A DNA stretch of 13,488 bases from an uncultured Acidobacteriota bacterium (GCA_903932385.1 CAIZGA010000189.1:1-13488), one strand, 5' to 3'. Positions 1-7,359 are shown, counted from the first letter of the stretch. The notes: generated by a model not told the origin, from the sequence alone. Numbers and translations are program-made.

Positions 1-407
1 CTAATCGGGAGACCTCGCAGTCCATCGTTACCGCCGAAAGCGATGATGACGACAGCAGGTTTCTCATCAAGTATGTCGGACAGGCGATCAAGACCGTCTT
101 TAGTAGTGTTGCCGCTGATGCCTTCATTGATGACGTGGTAGTGATAGCCGTCGTGGTCCAGCAAACTCTGCAACGCATCAGGATAGCTTTCTCCTGGGCC
201 AGCCATGTAACCAGCCGTCAGGCTGTCTCCAAAGCAAACAATGGTAGGTCGAGTATCGGGCGTAGTGGCAGCAGGAATTGGATTGGCGGCAGCGTGGCCT
301 GAATTTGCATCTGGGGCAGGTGCCGCAGATTTACATGCCGTCGCCATCAACAGAAGAACGGCAGACGCTGCAACGCAGAAGCTGCGACAATAGTTTCGTT
401 GGCCCAT
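1..407 (-). CDS. tesA: TesA-type GDSL (SGNH) esterase/lysophospholipase, putative lipoprotein, partial
   Basis: The first 135 codons are present; the 3' part lies beyond position 1. An in-frame TGA directly precedes the ATG at 407, so no longer N-terminus is possible. Residues 9-24 are a hydrophobic signal ending in MATAC, a lipobox-like site that would make Cys25 the lipidated residue. An Ala/Pro-rich linker (about 26-53) follows. The SGNH hydrolase domain then begins with block I, GDSLTAGY (60-67, nucleophile Ser62), the block II-like NEGISGNTT (94-102) and block III GGNDGLRG (125-132, oxyanion Asn127), all as in E. coli TesA. The catalytic Asp and His would lie in the missing part. The family hydrolyses thioesters, aryl esters and lysophospholipids in the envelope. 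Divergence from ybbA-ybbP repeats the E. coli gene order and supports the assignment. The lipid anchor is a prediction; E. coli TesA is soluble and periplasmic. Confidence 0.88.
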   Translation of the reverse strand, partial: MGQRNYCRSFCVAASAVLLLMATACKSAAPAPDANSGHAAANPIPAATTPDTRPTIVCFGDSLTAGYMAGPGESYPDALQSLLDHDGYHYHVINEGISGNTTKDGLDRLSDILDEKPAVVIIAFGGNDGLRGLPI

Positions 408-438
408 TCATACAATCTAACAAAGCAGGGCAAGCCGG
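408..438. promoter_or_regulatory. very short divergent intergenic region between tesA and ybbA
   Basis: Only about 31 bp separate the two start codons, so any promoters must overlap each other or the neighbouring genes. On the plus strand TACAAT (411-416) is a good -10 candidate for ybbA, but no convincing -35 stands 17 bp upstream. AGGG (427-430) lies 8 nt before the GTG at 439 and could be its ribosome binding site. On the minus strand TAGATT (complement of 414-419), with a weak TTCACC about 18 bp upstream, could drive a nearly leaderless tesA transcript. No clear Shine-Dalgarno precedes tesA. All of this is pattern matching by eye. Confidence 0.35.
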
Positions 439-1134
439 GTGAAAATGATGATTGAAGTTCGTGCGCTGACCAAGACGATCCAGAACGGAAGCCGCCGTGT
501 GGAGATTTTGAAGGAGATCAACTTCAATGTTCCAGCGGGAGAGTTTGTCGCCAACATGGGCGCATCCGGCAGTGGTAAAAGCACGCTGCTTGGTTTGCTT
601 GCCGGGCTTGATACGCCAAGTTCTGGCGATGTGGTGCTCGATGGAGTTTCCATCGGCAATCTGGAAGAGAACAAGCTGGCTTCAGTGCGAGGCAGCAAGA
701 TAGGATTTGTCTTCCAGTCATACCAACTCATTCCCACGCTGACCGCACTGGAAAATGTTTTGCTGCCGCATGAGTTGAATGCCGAAGGCAGCGGTCTGGA
801 GCGGGCAAAGTCATTACTGGATCAAGTGGGGCTGCGCGATCGCATGCATCATTACCCGGTGCAGCTTTCTGGTGGAGAGCAGCAGCGCGTCGCTTTGGCG
901 CGAGCCTTCATGTTGAAGCCGCCAATTGTTCTGGCCGACGAGCCAACCGGCAACCTGGACAGCGTAAACGGCAAACATGTTTTGGATCTATTGATGAGCA
1001 TGAATCGCAACGAAGGCGCAACGCTGGTGCTGGTAACGCATGACCCCGTCGTCGCGCAACATGCAACGCGTTGCATCACGCTCAGCGACGGTAGCGTTGT
1101 GCAGGACAAGACCACATCCACGGGACGGAAATAA
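439..1134 (+). CDS. ybbA: ABC transporter ATPase, LolD/MacB/YbbA family
   Basis: A 231-residue stand-alone nucleotide-binding subunit of normal family length. All catalytic motifs are present: Walker A GASGSGKST (41-49), Q-loop FVFQSYQL (Gln93), signature LSGGEQQR (143-150), Walker B IVLADEPTGNLD (163-174, catalytic Glu168) and H-loop His201 in VTHD. The form DEPTGNLD is typical of the LolD/MacB/FtsE class that powers FtsX-like permeases rather than importers. The GTG at 439 has AGGG 8 nt upstream. The ATGs at 445 and 448 are alternative starts, and homologues often begin near the MIEVR at 448. Its stop overlaps the next start by one base (TAATG), so ATPase and permease are translationally coupled and should form one complex. 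The E. coli homologue YbbA pairs with YbbP next to tesA. The substrate is unknown; export or extraction of lipids or hydrophobic compounds is an inference. Confidence 0.93.
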   Translation: MKMMIEVRALTKTIQNGSRRVEILKEINFNVPAGEFVANMGASGSGKSTLLGLLAGLDTPSSGDVVLDGVSIGNLEENKLASVRGSKIGFVFQSYQLIPTLTALENVLLPHELNAEGSGLERAKSLLDQVGLRDRMHHYPVQLSGGEQQRVALARAFMLKPPIVLADEPTGNLDSVNGKHVLDLLMSMNRNEGATLVLVTHDPVVAQHATRCITLSDGSVVQDKTTSTGRK

Positions 1135-3734
1135 TGAAAGGCAGACCGCTCCGCTGGACAACTGCGTTGAAAATTGCGTGGCGAGATATGCGCCACTCCG
1201 CAGGCAAATTTGTTTTTGTCGTACTCTCGGTGGCCATCGGCGTAGCGGCCATCACGGGCGTGCGCAGTTTTAGCATGGCATTTCGCCAGGCGTTGCTGCT
1301 GAATGCGCGCAGCATCATGGCGGCGGACCTCTCTGCGCACATGACGGAGCCGCCGTCGCAGGCGGAACTGGATGCCATCAAGAATTTGCAGCAGAAGGGA
1401 ATTGATTCCACCAGCGTTACTGAAATGACGAGTATGGCATCGGCTGCTGCAGTGTCCAGTTTGCTGATGACGGAATCGAATCCGATTTTAATTTCTCTCA
1501 AGGCCGTTGACCCAACTGCGTATCCTTTTTATGGAAAAGTCGAATTGCAGCCAGCGGCAGCTCTACCGGTGGCACTTACCGACAACACGATTGCGGTCGG
1601 CGCGGATTTACTAATGCGCCTGAATCTTCAGGTCGGCGATACGGTGAATCTCGGTGGTCATCCATTTCGCATTGCCGCTGTTATTCAGAGCGAACCAGAT
1701 CAACTCTCTTCCAGCTTTGCAATTGGTCCGCGGGTGTTGATTTCGCATGAGGCGCTGGCGCAGACAACGTTGCTGCAACCTGGCAGCCGTCGCAGTGAAC
1801 GCATTCTCTTTCGGCTTCCTGTTGCATTGCGAAATAACGTTGCTGCCATCAAGCAGCAGTTGATTGATTTACTTCCGGAAGCGCAGGTCACGGACTTTCA
1901 GGAAACGAATCCGTCCATCTCGCAGGGGCTGGACCGCTCTACCAATATGTTGAGCCTGCTTTGTCTGGTTGCAATGGTGCTGGGCGCGTTGGGCGTTGCC
2001 ATGGCCATGCACGGGCATATGGAGCAACGACTTGACACTATCGCCATCATGAAGTCGCTAGGCGCAAAATCGCAGCACATCATGCGCATCTTTCTGCTGC
2101 AGACGTTGACGCTTGGCCTGCTTGGATCGCTGCTGGGAATTGCCGGTGGTCTTGCTGTTCAAGCCGTGTTGCCCGTGTTGATGAAGCAGTATATTCCCCT
2201 GCAACCGGATCTCGCCTTGCAATGGCACGCTGTCGGACTGTCTGTTGTGGTGGGGATGTTGACCACGCTCTTGTTCACACTGCCGCCGCTGTTGCGCATC
2301 CGCACTATCCGTCCGGGACTGATACTTCGTCGGACAGTGGATACGGTGGATACGTCATCGGCAACATCCAGCAGTCCAGCTGTAAATTATTTCCGCGCTC
2401 ATTGGCCGCAGTATTTTGCTAGTGTTTTGATTCTTGCCGTGCTGGCTGCCATCGCATCGCTCTTCAGTGAATCGGCCATGGTGGGAACGCGCTTTGCAGC
2501 TGGATTGGCAATATTGCTGCTGGTGATGTTGGGGCTATCGAAACTTGTTCTGGTGGCAGCGCGCGCCGTGCTGGAAAAAACGCGACTACATTTGCCCTCA
2601 GCAATTCGTCAGGGTCTGGCAAACCTTTATCGCCCGGGCAATCAGACCGCATCCATCCTCGCCACGCTGGCGGCGGGAGTCATGCTCATTACCACAGTGT
2701 TTCTGGTGGAGCAGACCGTGGTGAAGGAAATGAAGCTGAGCTCCGGCCCGAACCAGCCGAATGTGTTTCTCGTGGATATTGCTCCGCAGGAACTGGATGG
2801 TGTGGTTGCGTTGCTGAAGCAGCAACCCGCCGTGAAAGGCGATATTGAAACGGTGCCAGCAGTCGGTGCACGCATCACGGCCATCAACGGTGTGCCGTCA
2901 GCACAGCTGAAATTAGAAAATTATCCGCAACGCATGTTGCAGGCGGTGAACTTGTCCTGGTCGGACCCGTTACCTCCGGGCACGCGCGTGTTGCGCGGCA
3001 ACTGGTGGAAGAGTGGGGAGACTTCGCCGCAGGTAGCCATTGGACAGCGCATGTCGGAGCGGTTGCACGCTCCACTGGGTGCAACCATCACATTCACGAT
3101 TGGCGGTCATGCCATACCGGCTGTTGTTTCCGCCATCATCAAGAGCGATGGCCAACACGGGTACAGCCGCGCGGAATTTATCCTGCCGCATGCCGTGCTC
3201 GCTAGCTACCCGACCATCTGGTACGGCGCTGTGCATGTGGATGTGAACCATGTGAATGATGTGCAGCGAGCGCTTTACAGTGCTTTTCCTACCATCACAA
3301 TCATCAATGTGGCGGAAGTATTGGAGACAGTTCGCGGCGTGGTACGCACGATTGCAATTGTGGTCGAGTTCCTTGCAGGTTTTTCAATCTTCGCAGGCTG
3401 CGTGATTCTGGCGGCCAGTATCGCCGGCACTCGCTATCGCCGCATTCGCGAAGTCGTCGTGCTAAAGGCGTTGGGCGCCACGCGTCGCCGCATCGTCACC
3501 ATCTTCAGCATTGAATTTCTTGTGCAGGGGCTGGTGGCTGGCGCGGCTGGAGTTATTTTTGCCAACCTGCTCTCCTCAGTGTTGCTCATCAAGATGGAGG
3601 CCGAGCATCCCAGCCGATGGTTGGTATCGCTGATGGCAGTTTTTGCCACGGCATTGCTGGCCTGCGCCACAGGTTGGATTGCCAGCCATCGCATACTTGG
3701 GCAACGGCCGCTGGAAATCCTGCGCGATGAGTAA
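1134..3734 (+). CDS. ybbP: FtsX-family ABC permease, YbbP-type (ten transmembrane helices)
   Basis: An 866-residue inner-membrane protein, close to the roughly 800 residues of E. coli YbbP. I see about ten hydrophobic segments: 24-44, 271-291, 317-349, 364-384, 427-443, 452-476, 506-526, 737-760, 787-815 and 826-850. Large extracytoplasmic domains lie between helices 1 and 2 (45-270) and between 7 and 8 (527-736). This is a duplicated FtsX/MacB core, four helices per half plus two central ones. Each half carries the coupling-helix motif contacting the ATPase: AIMKSLGAKSQHI (304-316) and VVLKALGATRRRI (775-787). RVLRGNWW (618-625) resembles a YbbP periplasmic motif. The ATG overlaps the ybbA stop by one base and a weak purine-rich stretch precedes it. 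The family moves or extracts molecules from the outer leaflet or periplasm by transmitting motion, not through a channel. The actual substrate is not known. Confidence 0.92.
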   Translation: MKGRPLRWTTALKIAWRDMRHSAGKFVFVVLSVAIGVAAITGVRSFSMAFRQALLLNARSIMAADLSAHMTEPPSQAELDAIKNLQQKGIDSTSVTEMTSMASAAAVSSLLMTESNPILISLKAVDPTAYPFYGKVELQPAAALPVALTDNTIAVGADLLMRLNLQVGDTVNLGGHPFRIAAVIQSEPDQLSSSFAIGPRVLISHEALAQTTLLQPGSRRSERILFRLPVALRNNVAAIKQQLIDLLPEAQVTDFQETNPSISQGLDRSTNMLSLLCLVAMVLGALGVAMAMHGHMEQRLDTIAIMKSLGAKSQHIMRIFLLQTLTLGLLGSLLGIAGGLAVQAVLPVLMKQYIPLQPDLALQWHAVGLSVVVGMLTTLLFTLPPLLRIRTIRPGLILRRTVDTVDTSSATSSSPAVNYFRAHWPQYFASVLILAVLAAIASLFSESAMVGTRFAAGLAILLLVMLGLSKLVLVAARAVLEKTRLHLPSAIRQGLANLYRPGNQTASILATLAAGVMLITTVFLVEQTVVKEMKLSSGPNQPNVFLVDIAPQELDGVVALLKQQPAVKGDIETVPAVGARITAINGVPSAQLKLENYPQRMLQAVNLSWSDPLPPGTRVLRGNWWKSGETSPQVAIGQRMSERLHAPLGATITFTIGGHAIPAVVSAIIKSDGQHGYSRAEFILPHAVLASYPTIWYGAVHVDVNHVNDVQRALYSAFPTITIINVAEVLETVRGVVRTIAIVVEFLAGFSIFAGCVILAASIAGTRYRRIREVVVLKALGATRRRIVTIFSIEFLVQGLVAGAAGVIFANLLSSVLLIKMEAEHPSRWLVSLMAVFATALLACATGWIASHRILGQRPLEILRDE

Positions 3735-3755
3735 AGTCGCGTGCCTTTGCCAGCG

Positions 3756-3784
3756 TTGACCGTTAGCGCGGCGGGCTTTACTAT
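3756..3784 (+). promoter_or_regulatory. sigma-70-like promoter for tRNA-Gln
   Basis: TTGACC (3756-3761) and TACTAT (3779-3784) are separated by exactly 17 bp, close to the consensus -35/-10 pair. Transcription would start near 3791, giving a leader of about 47 nt before the tRNA. It lies directly after ybbP and may also serve the downstream tRNA-Leu. Confidence 0.6.
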
Positions 3785-3837
3785 GTTTAAGGCGTCGTGC
3801 TTTTGTTCTAACCGGCGCGGCCAACATCACTCGGCAT

Positions 3838-3911
3838 TGCCCCCTCGTTCAATGGTAGGACAGCTGCCTCTGGAGCAGCCTATCGGGGTTCGAATCCCTG
3901 GGGGGCAACCA
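3838..3911 (+). tRNA. tRNA-Gln (anticodon CTG)
   Basis: A complete cloverleaf can be folded by hand. The acceptor stem is TGCCCCC with GGGGGCA (3838-3844/3901-3907). The D-stem is GTTC/GGAC with loop AATGGTA. The anticodon stem is GCTGC/GCAGC around loop CTCTGGA, giving anticodon CTG, which reads CAG (Gln). The T-arm is CGGGG-TTCGAAT-CCCTG. The discriminator is A (3908) and CCA is encoded at 3909-3911. The unusual T1-A72 first pair is common for bacterial tRNA-Gln. Confidence 0.96.
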
Positions 3912-4035
3912 TACTTCTGCAATGCCGCGTGACTTTCCAAACACAATATCCAACAACGTTCCGCAACCTCTGCGATTGCAGTAGGATGATAGGGTTGCAT
4001 TCAAAAATATCGCAAGCAACGTTGTACACAATCAT

Positions 4036-4124
4036 GCCCGGATGGCGAAACTGGCAGACGCAGCGGACTTAAAATCCGCAGACCTTAACCGGTCGTGGGA
4101 GTTCAAGTCTCCCTCCGGGCACCA
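4036..4124 (+). tRNA. tRNA-Leu (anticodon TAA)
   Basis: A class II tRNA. The acceptor stem is GCCCGGA/TCCGGGC (4036-4042/4114-4120). The anticodon stem is GCGGA/TCCGC around loop CTTAAAA, giving anticodon TAA, which reads UUA (Leu). A long variable arm lies around 4081-4094, and the T-arm is GGGAG-TTCAAGT-CTCCC. The discriminator is A (4121) and CCA is encoded at 4122-4124. It lies 124 bp after tRNA-Gln. I found no convincing promoter of its own, so co-transcription is possible. Confidence 0.96.
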
Positions 4125-4240
4125 CGCTAAGAAAATACATATATCGAATCACTTCGATTATGAATCGTTTCACGGAAAACAATCTATGCGTGCCGCATGT
4201 TCCGAACAGTAGAATCCACTTACAGCTAGTCAGACCTCTC

Positions 4241-4245
4241 AGGAG
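4241..4245 (+). promoter_or_regulatory. ribosome binding site of the DSD1-like gene
   Basis: AGGAG ends 9 nt before the ATG at 4255. It supports this start over later in-frame ATGs, which would remove the Tat signal. Confidence 0.7.
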
Positions 4246-4254
4246 AAATCCCAG

Positions 4255-5517
4255 ATGACCACACGTCGCGATTTCATTACCGCAGGTGCCGCCATGGGCG
4301 TTCTTGCTGCCACCCACGGCAGTGCCACCACCACGTCCACAGCCAAGGCTGGCCCCTGTCTCGCCGACTGCGACATCATGGAACTCAATCAGCGCATCAT
4401 CCGTCGAGACTTCCGCGGCATCACCAAGGACATGCTGCCCACACCCTGCCTCATCATCGACCTCGACGCCTTCCATCACAACATCAACCAGATGGCCACC
4501 ACGGCGAAGGCCAACAAGATCAACGTGCGTCCGCACGTCAAGGTGCACAAAAGCCTCGCAGTCGCAAAGGCGCAACGCGATGCCGGAGCCATCGGCCTTA
4601 CCTGTTCGACCATCGCCGAGGCCGAACTCTTCTCCGATGCCGGCTTCAAGGGAATGATGTTTACCAAGCAGCCCGTCGGCCGCAACAACACGCAGCGTGC
4701 CATCGCGCTCAGCAAGAAGGACCCGACCTTCATGTTCGTTTGCGACGATAATCAGGTATTTGACTGGGTGGAAGAAGCTGCCGCCGCACACCATGCGAGG
4801 GTGCGCGTTCTGGTTTCTGTTTATGCAGGACTTGCTCGGCAGGGCATGCAAGGTGGCCAGCCTGCGGTCGAGTTGGCCAAACGCATCGACGGATCAAAGC
4901 ATATGAAATTCGAAGGTTTCATGGCCTACTCCGGCGCCGTGCACACCAAGACCTTTGAGGCCCGCCGCAAAGCTTCATACGAGTCTCTGGCCGGTGCGCG
5001 CGAGAGCCGCGACCTGGCACTGAAGGCCGGCTTGCCGGTGAACATTATGTCCGGCGGCGCGACGGGCACCTACAACATCGACCACGAGGTTGGCCTTACA
5101 GAGTTGCAGGCCGGTACATATTGCTTCATGGACACGGCGTACTTTACCATCGGCGGGCGCGACGGTGATATGGAACGCTACAACGACTTCAAGCCTGCGC
5201 TCACCGTCCTCACCACAATGGACAGCCAGTATCACCCCAACCTTATCTCTAGCGACTACGGAGCCAAGGCGATGGCTGGGCGTGGGGACATCGTGCGCGA
5301 TATGCCGTGGTTGAAAGTTGGCAATGGCGGTGCGGAGTATGGTGCACTCACTTGGAAAGATGGTGAGAAGTTTCCGAAGATCGGCGACCGGCTTGAGATT
5401 TACCCCTCCAGCCTCGACATGAGTACCAACGCTTATGACCGTTACTATGTCGCTCAAGGAGACAAGATTGTAGATGTATGGCCCATCATGGGTCGTTCAG
5501 GCGCTGCACAACGATAA
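4255..5517 (+). CDS. Tat-exported DSD1 / D-threonine aldolase family PLP enzyme
   Basis: A 420-residue fold-type III PLP enzyme (alanine-racemase-like barrel plus C-terminal domain) of the D-threonine aldolase / D-serine dehydratase (DSD1) family. The N-terminus carries a twin-arginine signal, TRRDFIT (3-9), then a short hydrophobic, Ala-rich stretch to about residue 24, so the folded holoenzyme should be exported. The family start motif TPCLIIDLDAF (63-73) and RPHVKVHKS (92-100) follow; Lys96 is the expected PLP lysine. SGGATGTY (266-273) fits the phosphate-binding loop. The C-terminus ends in the typical YDRYYVAQGD...VDVWPI. The usual metal-ligand pair His-x-Cys before that segment is replaced by Ser-Leu-Asp (386-388), so aldolase or dehydratase activity cannot be assumed. 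Expected chemistry is cleavage or dehydration of a beta-hydroxy D-amino acid. It faces the SelA-like gene, whose stop lies 189 bp past its own. No promoter was clear to me. Confidence 0.87.
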   Translation: MTTRRDFITAGAAMGVLAATHGSATTTSTAKAGPCLADCDIMELNQRIIRRDFRGITKDMLPTPCLIIDLDAFHHNINQMATTAKANKINVRPHVKVHKSLAVAKAQRDAGAIGLTCSTIAEAELFSDAGFKGMMFTKQPVGRNNTQRAIALSKKDPTFMFVCDDNQVFDWVEEAAAAHHARVRVLVSVYAGLARQGMQGGQPAVELAKRIDGSKHMKFEGFMAYSGAVHTKTFEARRKASYESLAGARESRDLALKAGLPVNIMSGGATGTYNIDHEVGLTELQAGTYCFMDTAYFTIGGRDGDMERYNDFKPALTVLTTMDSQYHPNLISSDYGAKAMAGRGDIVRDMPWLKVGNGGAEYGALTWKDGEKFPKIGDRLEIYPSSLDMSTNAYDRYYVAQGDKIVDVWPIMGRSGAAQR

Positions 5518-5706
5518 CGGGAAAGTGAGCATGTGTCATCCAGAATGTCGTTGGAGAATCGCAGGCGGAATTGTGATTACTGGGAGTTGCAATTTGTTGG
5601 CGGTGAAGTCGGCACGGCAGAAGGACCCAAGCTACAACCGGATGCCAGGGGGCGAATTCATCTGACCAATGATATGGATTCGCTAGACGCTAACAGCAAC
5701 CCAGTT

Positions 5707-6993
5707 CTACACTCGTGGCGCAGAGGTTCCCACCGATTCCGGCTTGGTCAGCAGTTTGTGCAGCTGCCGTCCAACGATATATTCTTCACCTGGATGCAGC
5801 ATCCATACCCCAACAATCAGCGCATTGGTCCCTGACGGCAACTGCTCAGAGCCAACTTTCTGTCCTGTGCTGGGGTGAATCTCTATCGAAGGCGTTCCCG
5901 TACGCAGACGCATCAGCGCCTCTTGTGGTGTCAGTCGCAGCTTCGCTGGATCCAAGTGGATATACAAGTGCGGCACGTGATTCGCAATCGGGGCAGTCTC
6001 AATACTTGTCGTCACTCCGGGCACGTCCTTCACCATTCCGGCAATTACGTTCGCCCGCCGAGTAAATTCTTTGTCCCACTGCTCATCGGTTTGCGACAGC
6101 ACCCAATCGACGGCAGCTACCATACCCACCAGTTGCTCTTTCGCCACCTTCATGCCGCGGCCCACGCCGTCACCCGGATTGTTGTTGGCATGCGCAAGAT
6201 CTGTCAGCCGCTTCTTGCCCAGCAGAAGTCCGGCGTTCTGCGGCCCGCGTATCCCCTTGCCGCCAGAGAAGCAGACTAAGTCCCAACCCATGCCTGTGTA
6301 CTTCCACAGATTTTCAATTGGAGGCATGTCCGCAGCTGCATCCAAATGACAGGGAACGTTGTTCTTATGCGCCACACGCAGCCAGTCTTCCTGCCCAATC
6401 TGTGCACCCTCGCCCGCGTTGAAGAAGTTTGTCATCACGGTATTGGGTCCGAATGCACGTTTGTAGTCCTCTAGCGTCTCAACTTCCACAATCTTGATGC
6501 CACACAGAAACATGGCATGGTCATAGCCGTAGCGATGCGCTTTCTGCACAATCACTTCATTTTTCGGGAATCTGGCAGAGCCAATCTCTTGCGGAATGTC
6601 CGTGGGCTTGCAATTGTTAGCAGCCTGTACACACGCCGCCGTCCCTAACGTTAGAGCCGACGAAGCACCGCAAGTCACCACTGCGCCTTCACAGTGCAAT
6701 CTCTGTGCAATGTATTCGCCGGACTTTTTCTGAAGTTCCTGCAGCCGCACTGGATGCTTCGCTGCCTGCGCCACGGCCTGCTCTACATCAGGCGGCATCG
6801 TCGCCGCACAATCCACAGTAAATACTCCGGCCGCGTTTATAATTTTCACCACGCCGAGCTTGTCGTAATAATCAGGAACACCAATTTTGGCCGCGCCCGT
6901 GGCCGCACCCAAAGCATCTACAGATTTCACGAATGGAAGCGACGCAAGTGCCGTCTGCCACTGTAGGAACAATCTCCGCGTAAACACAGCCAT
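5707..6993 (-). CDS. SelA-like fold-type I PLP enzyme with Tat signal
   Basis: A 428-residue protein of the SelA-related family (COG1921-type; relatives include selenocysteine synthase and DgaE-type ammonia-lyases). Expected family features are INAAGVFT (52-59), a Gly-rich PLP-phosphate segment VVTCGASSALTLG (105-117), Asp218 in CHLDAAADMPP as the PLP-nitrogen partner, and SGGKGIRGPQ (243-252) with Lys246 as the PLP lysine. The tRNA-binding N-terminal domain of true SelA is missing, and no selenocysteine genes are nearby, so selenocysteine synthesis is unlikely. A beta-elimination or ammonia-lyase reaction on a hydroxy-amino acid or amino sugar is the likelier role. The N-terminus TRRLFLQ (5-11) fits the Tat consensus, though the following hydrophobic stretch (12-34) is weak. 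GAGGG, 5 nt before the ATG, and a promoter at 7023-7051 support the start. Its partner is probably the convergent DSD1-like enzyme. Confidence 0.86.
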   Translation of the reverse strand: MAVFTRRLFLQWQTALASLPFVKSVDALGAATGAAKIGVPDYYDKLGVVKIINAAGVFTVDCAATMPPDVEQAVAQAAKHPVRLQELQKKSGEYIAQRLHCEGAVVTCGASSALTLGTAACVQAANNCKPTDIPQEIGSARFPKNEVIVQKAHRYGYDHAMFLCGIKIVEVETLEDYKRAFGPNTVMTNFFNAGEGAQIGQEDWLRVAHKNNVPCHLDAAADMPPIENLWKYTGMGWDLVCFSGGKGIRGPQNAGLLLGKKRLTDLAHANNNPGDGVGRGMKVAKEQLVGMVAAVDWVLSQTDEQWDKEFTRRANVIAGMVKDVPGVTTSIETAPIANHVPHLYIHLDPAKLRLTPQEALMRLRTGTPSIEIHPSTGQKVGSEQLPSGTNALIVGVWMLHPGEEYIVGRQLHKLLTKPESVGTSAPRV

Positions 6994-7022
6994 CTTTGCC
7001 CTCGCTTAACTGGAATAACCGA

Positions 7023-7051
7023 TTCTTAGGCACGCTGTGATGCCATGTCAA
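7023..7051 (-). promoter_or_regulatory. sigma-70-like promoter for the SelA-like gene
   Basis: On the minus strand a perfect TTGACA (complement of 7046-7051) is followed after exactly 17 bp by TAAGAA (complement of 7023-7028), a weaker -10. Transcription would start near 7016. The leader of about 23 nt contains the ribosome binding site GAGGG (complement of 6999-7003). The gene therefore has its own promoter and is not read only from the upstream operon. Confidence 0.6.
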
Positions 7052-7118
7052 GAAATATCCGGCGAGCTGTTACGGTATGTCTACACGTCTGGATTTGAAA
7101 AGCCAGCATCCACAGCAG

Positions 7119-7285
7119 CTACGTAATTTGTACATCAATCCATTTCAGCGGCCTGCCTGTAACATCATGCTCTACCACCTCCCGTTGGAAATCATTCGCT
7201 TCCGTGCATCGTAGAGCCTGAATCGATCGGCGGACGCATCATACTCCCACGCATAGCCCGTGCTTTCGACGCACAGCTTTTCGTT
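7119..7285 (-). pseudogene. possible frameshifted remnant of an unidentified small gene
   Basis: Two protein-like reading frames adjoin on the minus strand without a usable start codon. From 7285 to about 7223 one frame gives a segment containing VESTGYAWEYDASADR. From 7226 to the TAG at 7119 a second frame, offset by one base, gives 35 residues ending in HDVTGRPLKWIDVQIT. Joined by a single frameshift near the GATCGAT at 7222-7228, they read as one plausible C-terminal region. I do not recognise the family. The first frame also stays open past the junction, to a TAG near 7174. Chance open frames are a real alternative. This and the hairpin are all I see in the 366-bp gap besides the promoter. 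Confidence 0.22.
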
Positions 7286-7317
7286 GGCCGAGGGAGATGA
7301 GTGCTCCCTACGGCCGA
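7284..7317 (-). terminator. strong hairpin after the repeat/propeller operon, candidate terminator
   Basis: TTGGCCG (7284-7290) pairs with CGGCCGA (7311-7317), including one G-T wobble. After an A/TA internal loop, GGGAG (7292-7296) pairs with CTCCC (7304-7308) around a 7-nt loop. It starts 43 nt past the stop of the propeller gene. No T-run follows on either strand, so intrinsic termination is doubtful. It may be a Rho-linked 3' end or an RNA-stabilising stem. Confidence 0.35.
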
Positions 7318-7359
7318 TTGAGGAATTCAAAGAAAATTAAAGGATGAACATCATCGCAG

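Noticed and set aside
852-1501. Minus-strand open frames opposite ybbA/ybbP
   Set aside because: They are antisense to well conserved ABC motifs, with no ribosome binding site or recognisable domain.
3838-4124. tRNA genes as integration sites of a genomic island
   Set aside because: I saw no integrase and no second copy of a tRNA 3' end in the window, and the flanking genes show no obvious composition break.
4143-4158. Small hairpin ATCGAA-TCAC-TTCGAT after tRNA-Leu as a terminator
   Set aside because: It is only a 6-bp AT-rich stem with no T-run after it; too weak to call.
4069-4851. Minus-strand open frame (260 codons) opposite the DSD1-like gene and tRNA-Leu
   Set aside because: It runs into the tRNA-Leu gene and is antisense to a strongly recognisable enzyme; its composition is that of a shadow frame.
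5518-5706. Short plus-strand open frames in the 189-bp gap between the convergent PLP genes
   Set aside because: Two frames are open but neither resembles a family I know. One runs far into the antisense of the SelA-like gene. No terminator hairpin was clear here either.
5707-6993. True selenocysteine synthase (SelA)
   Set aside because: The N-terminal tRNA-binding region is absent, a Tat signal is present, and no selB, selD or tRNA-Sec gene is nearby.
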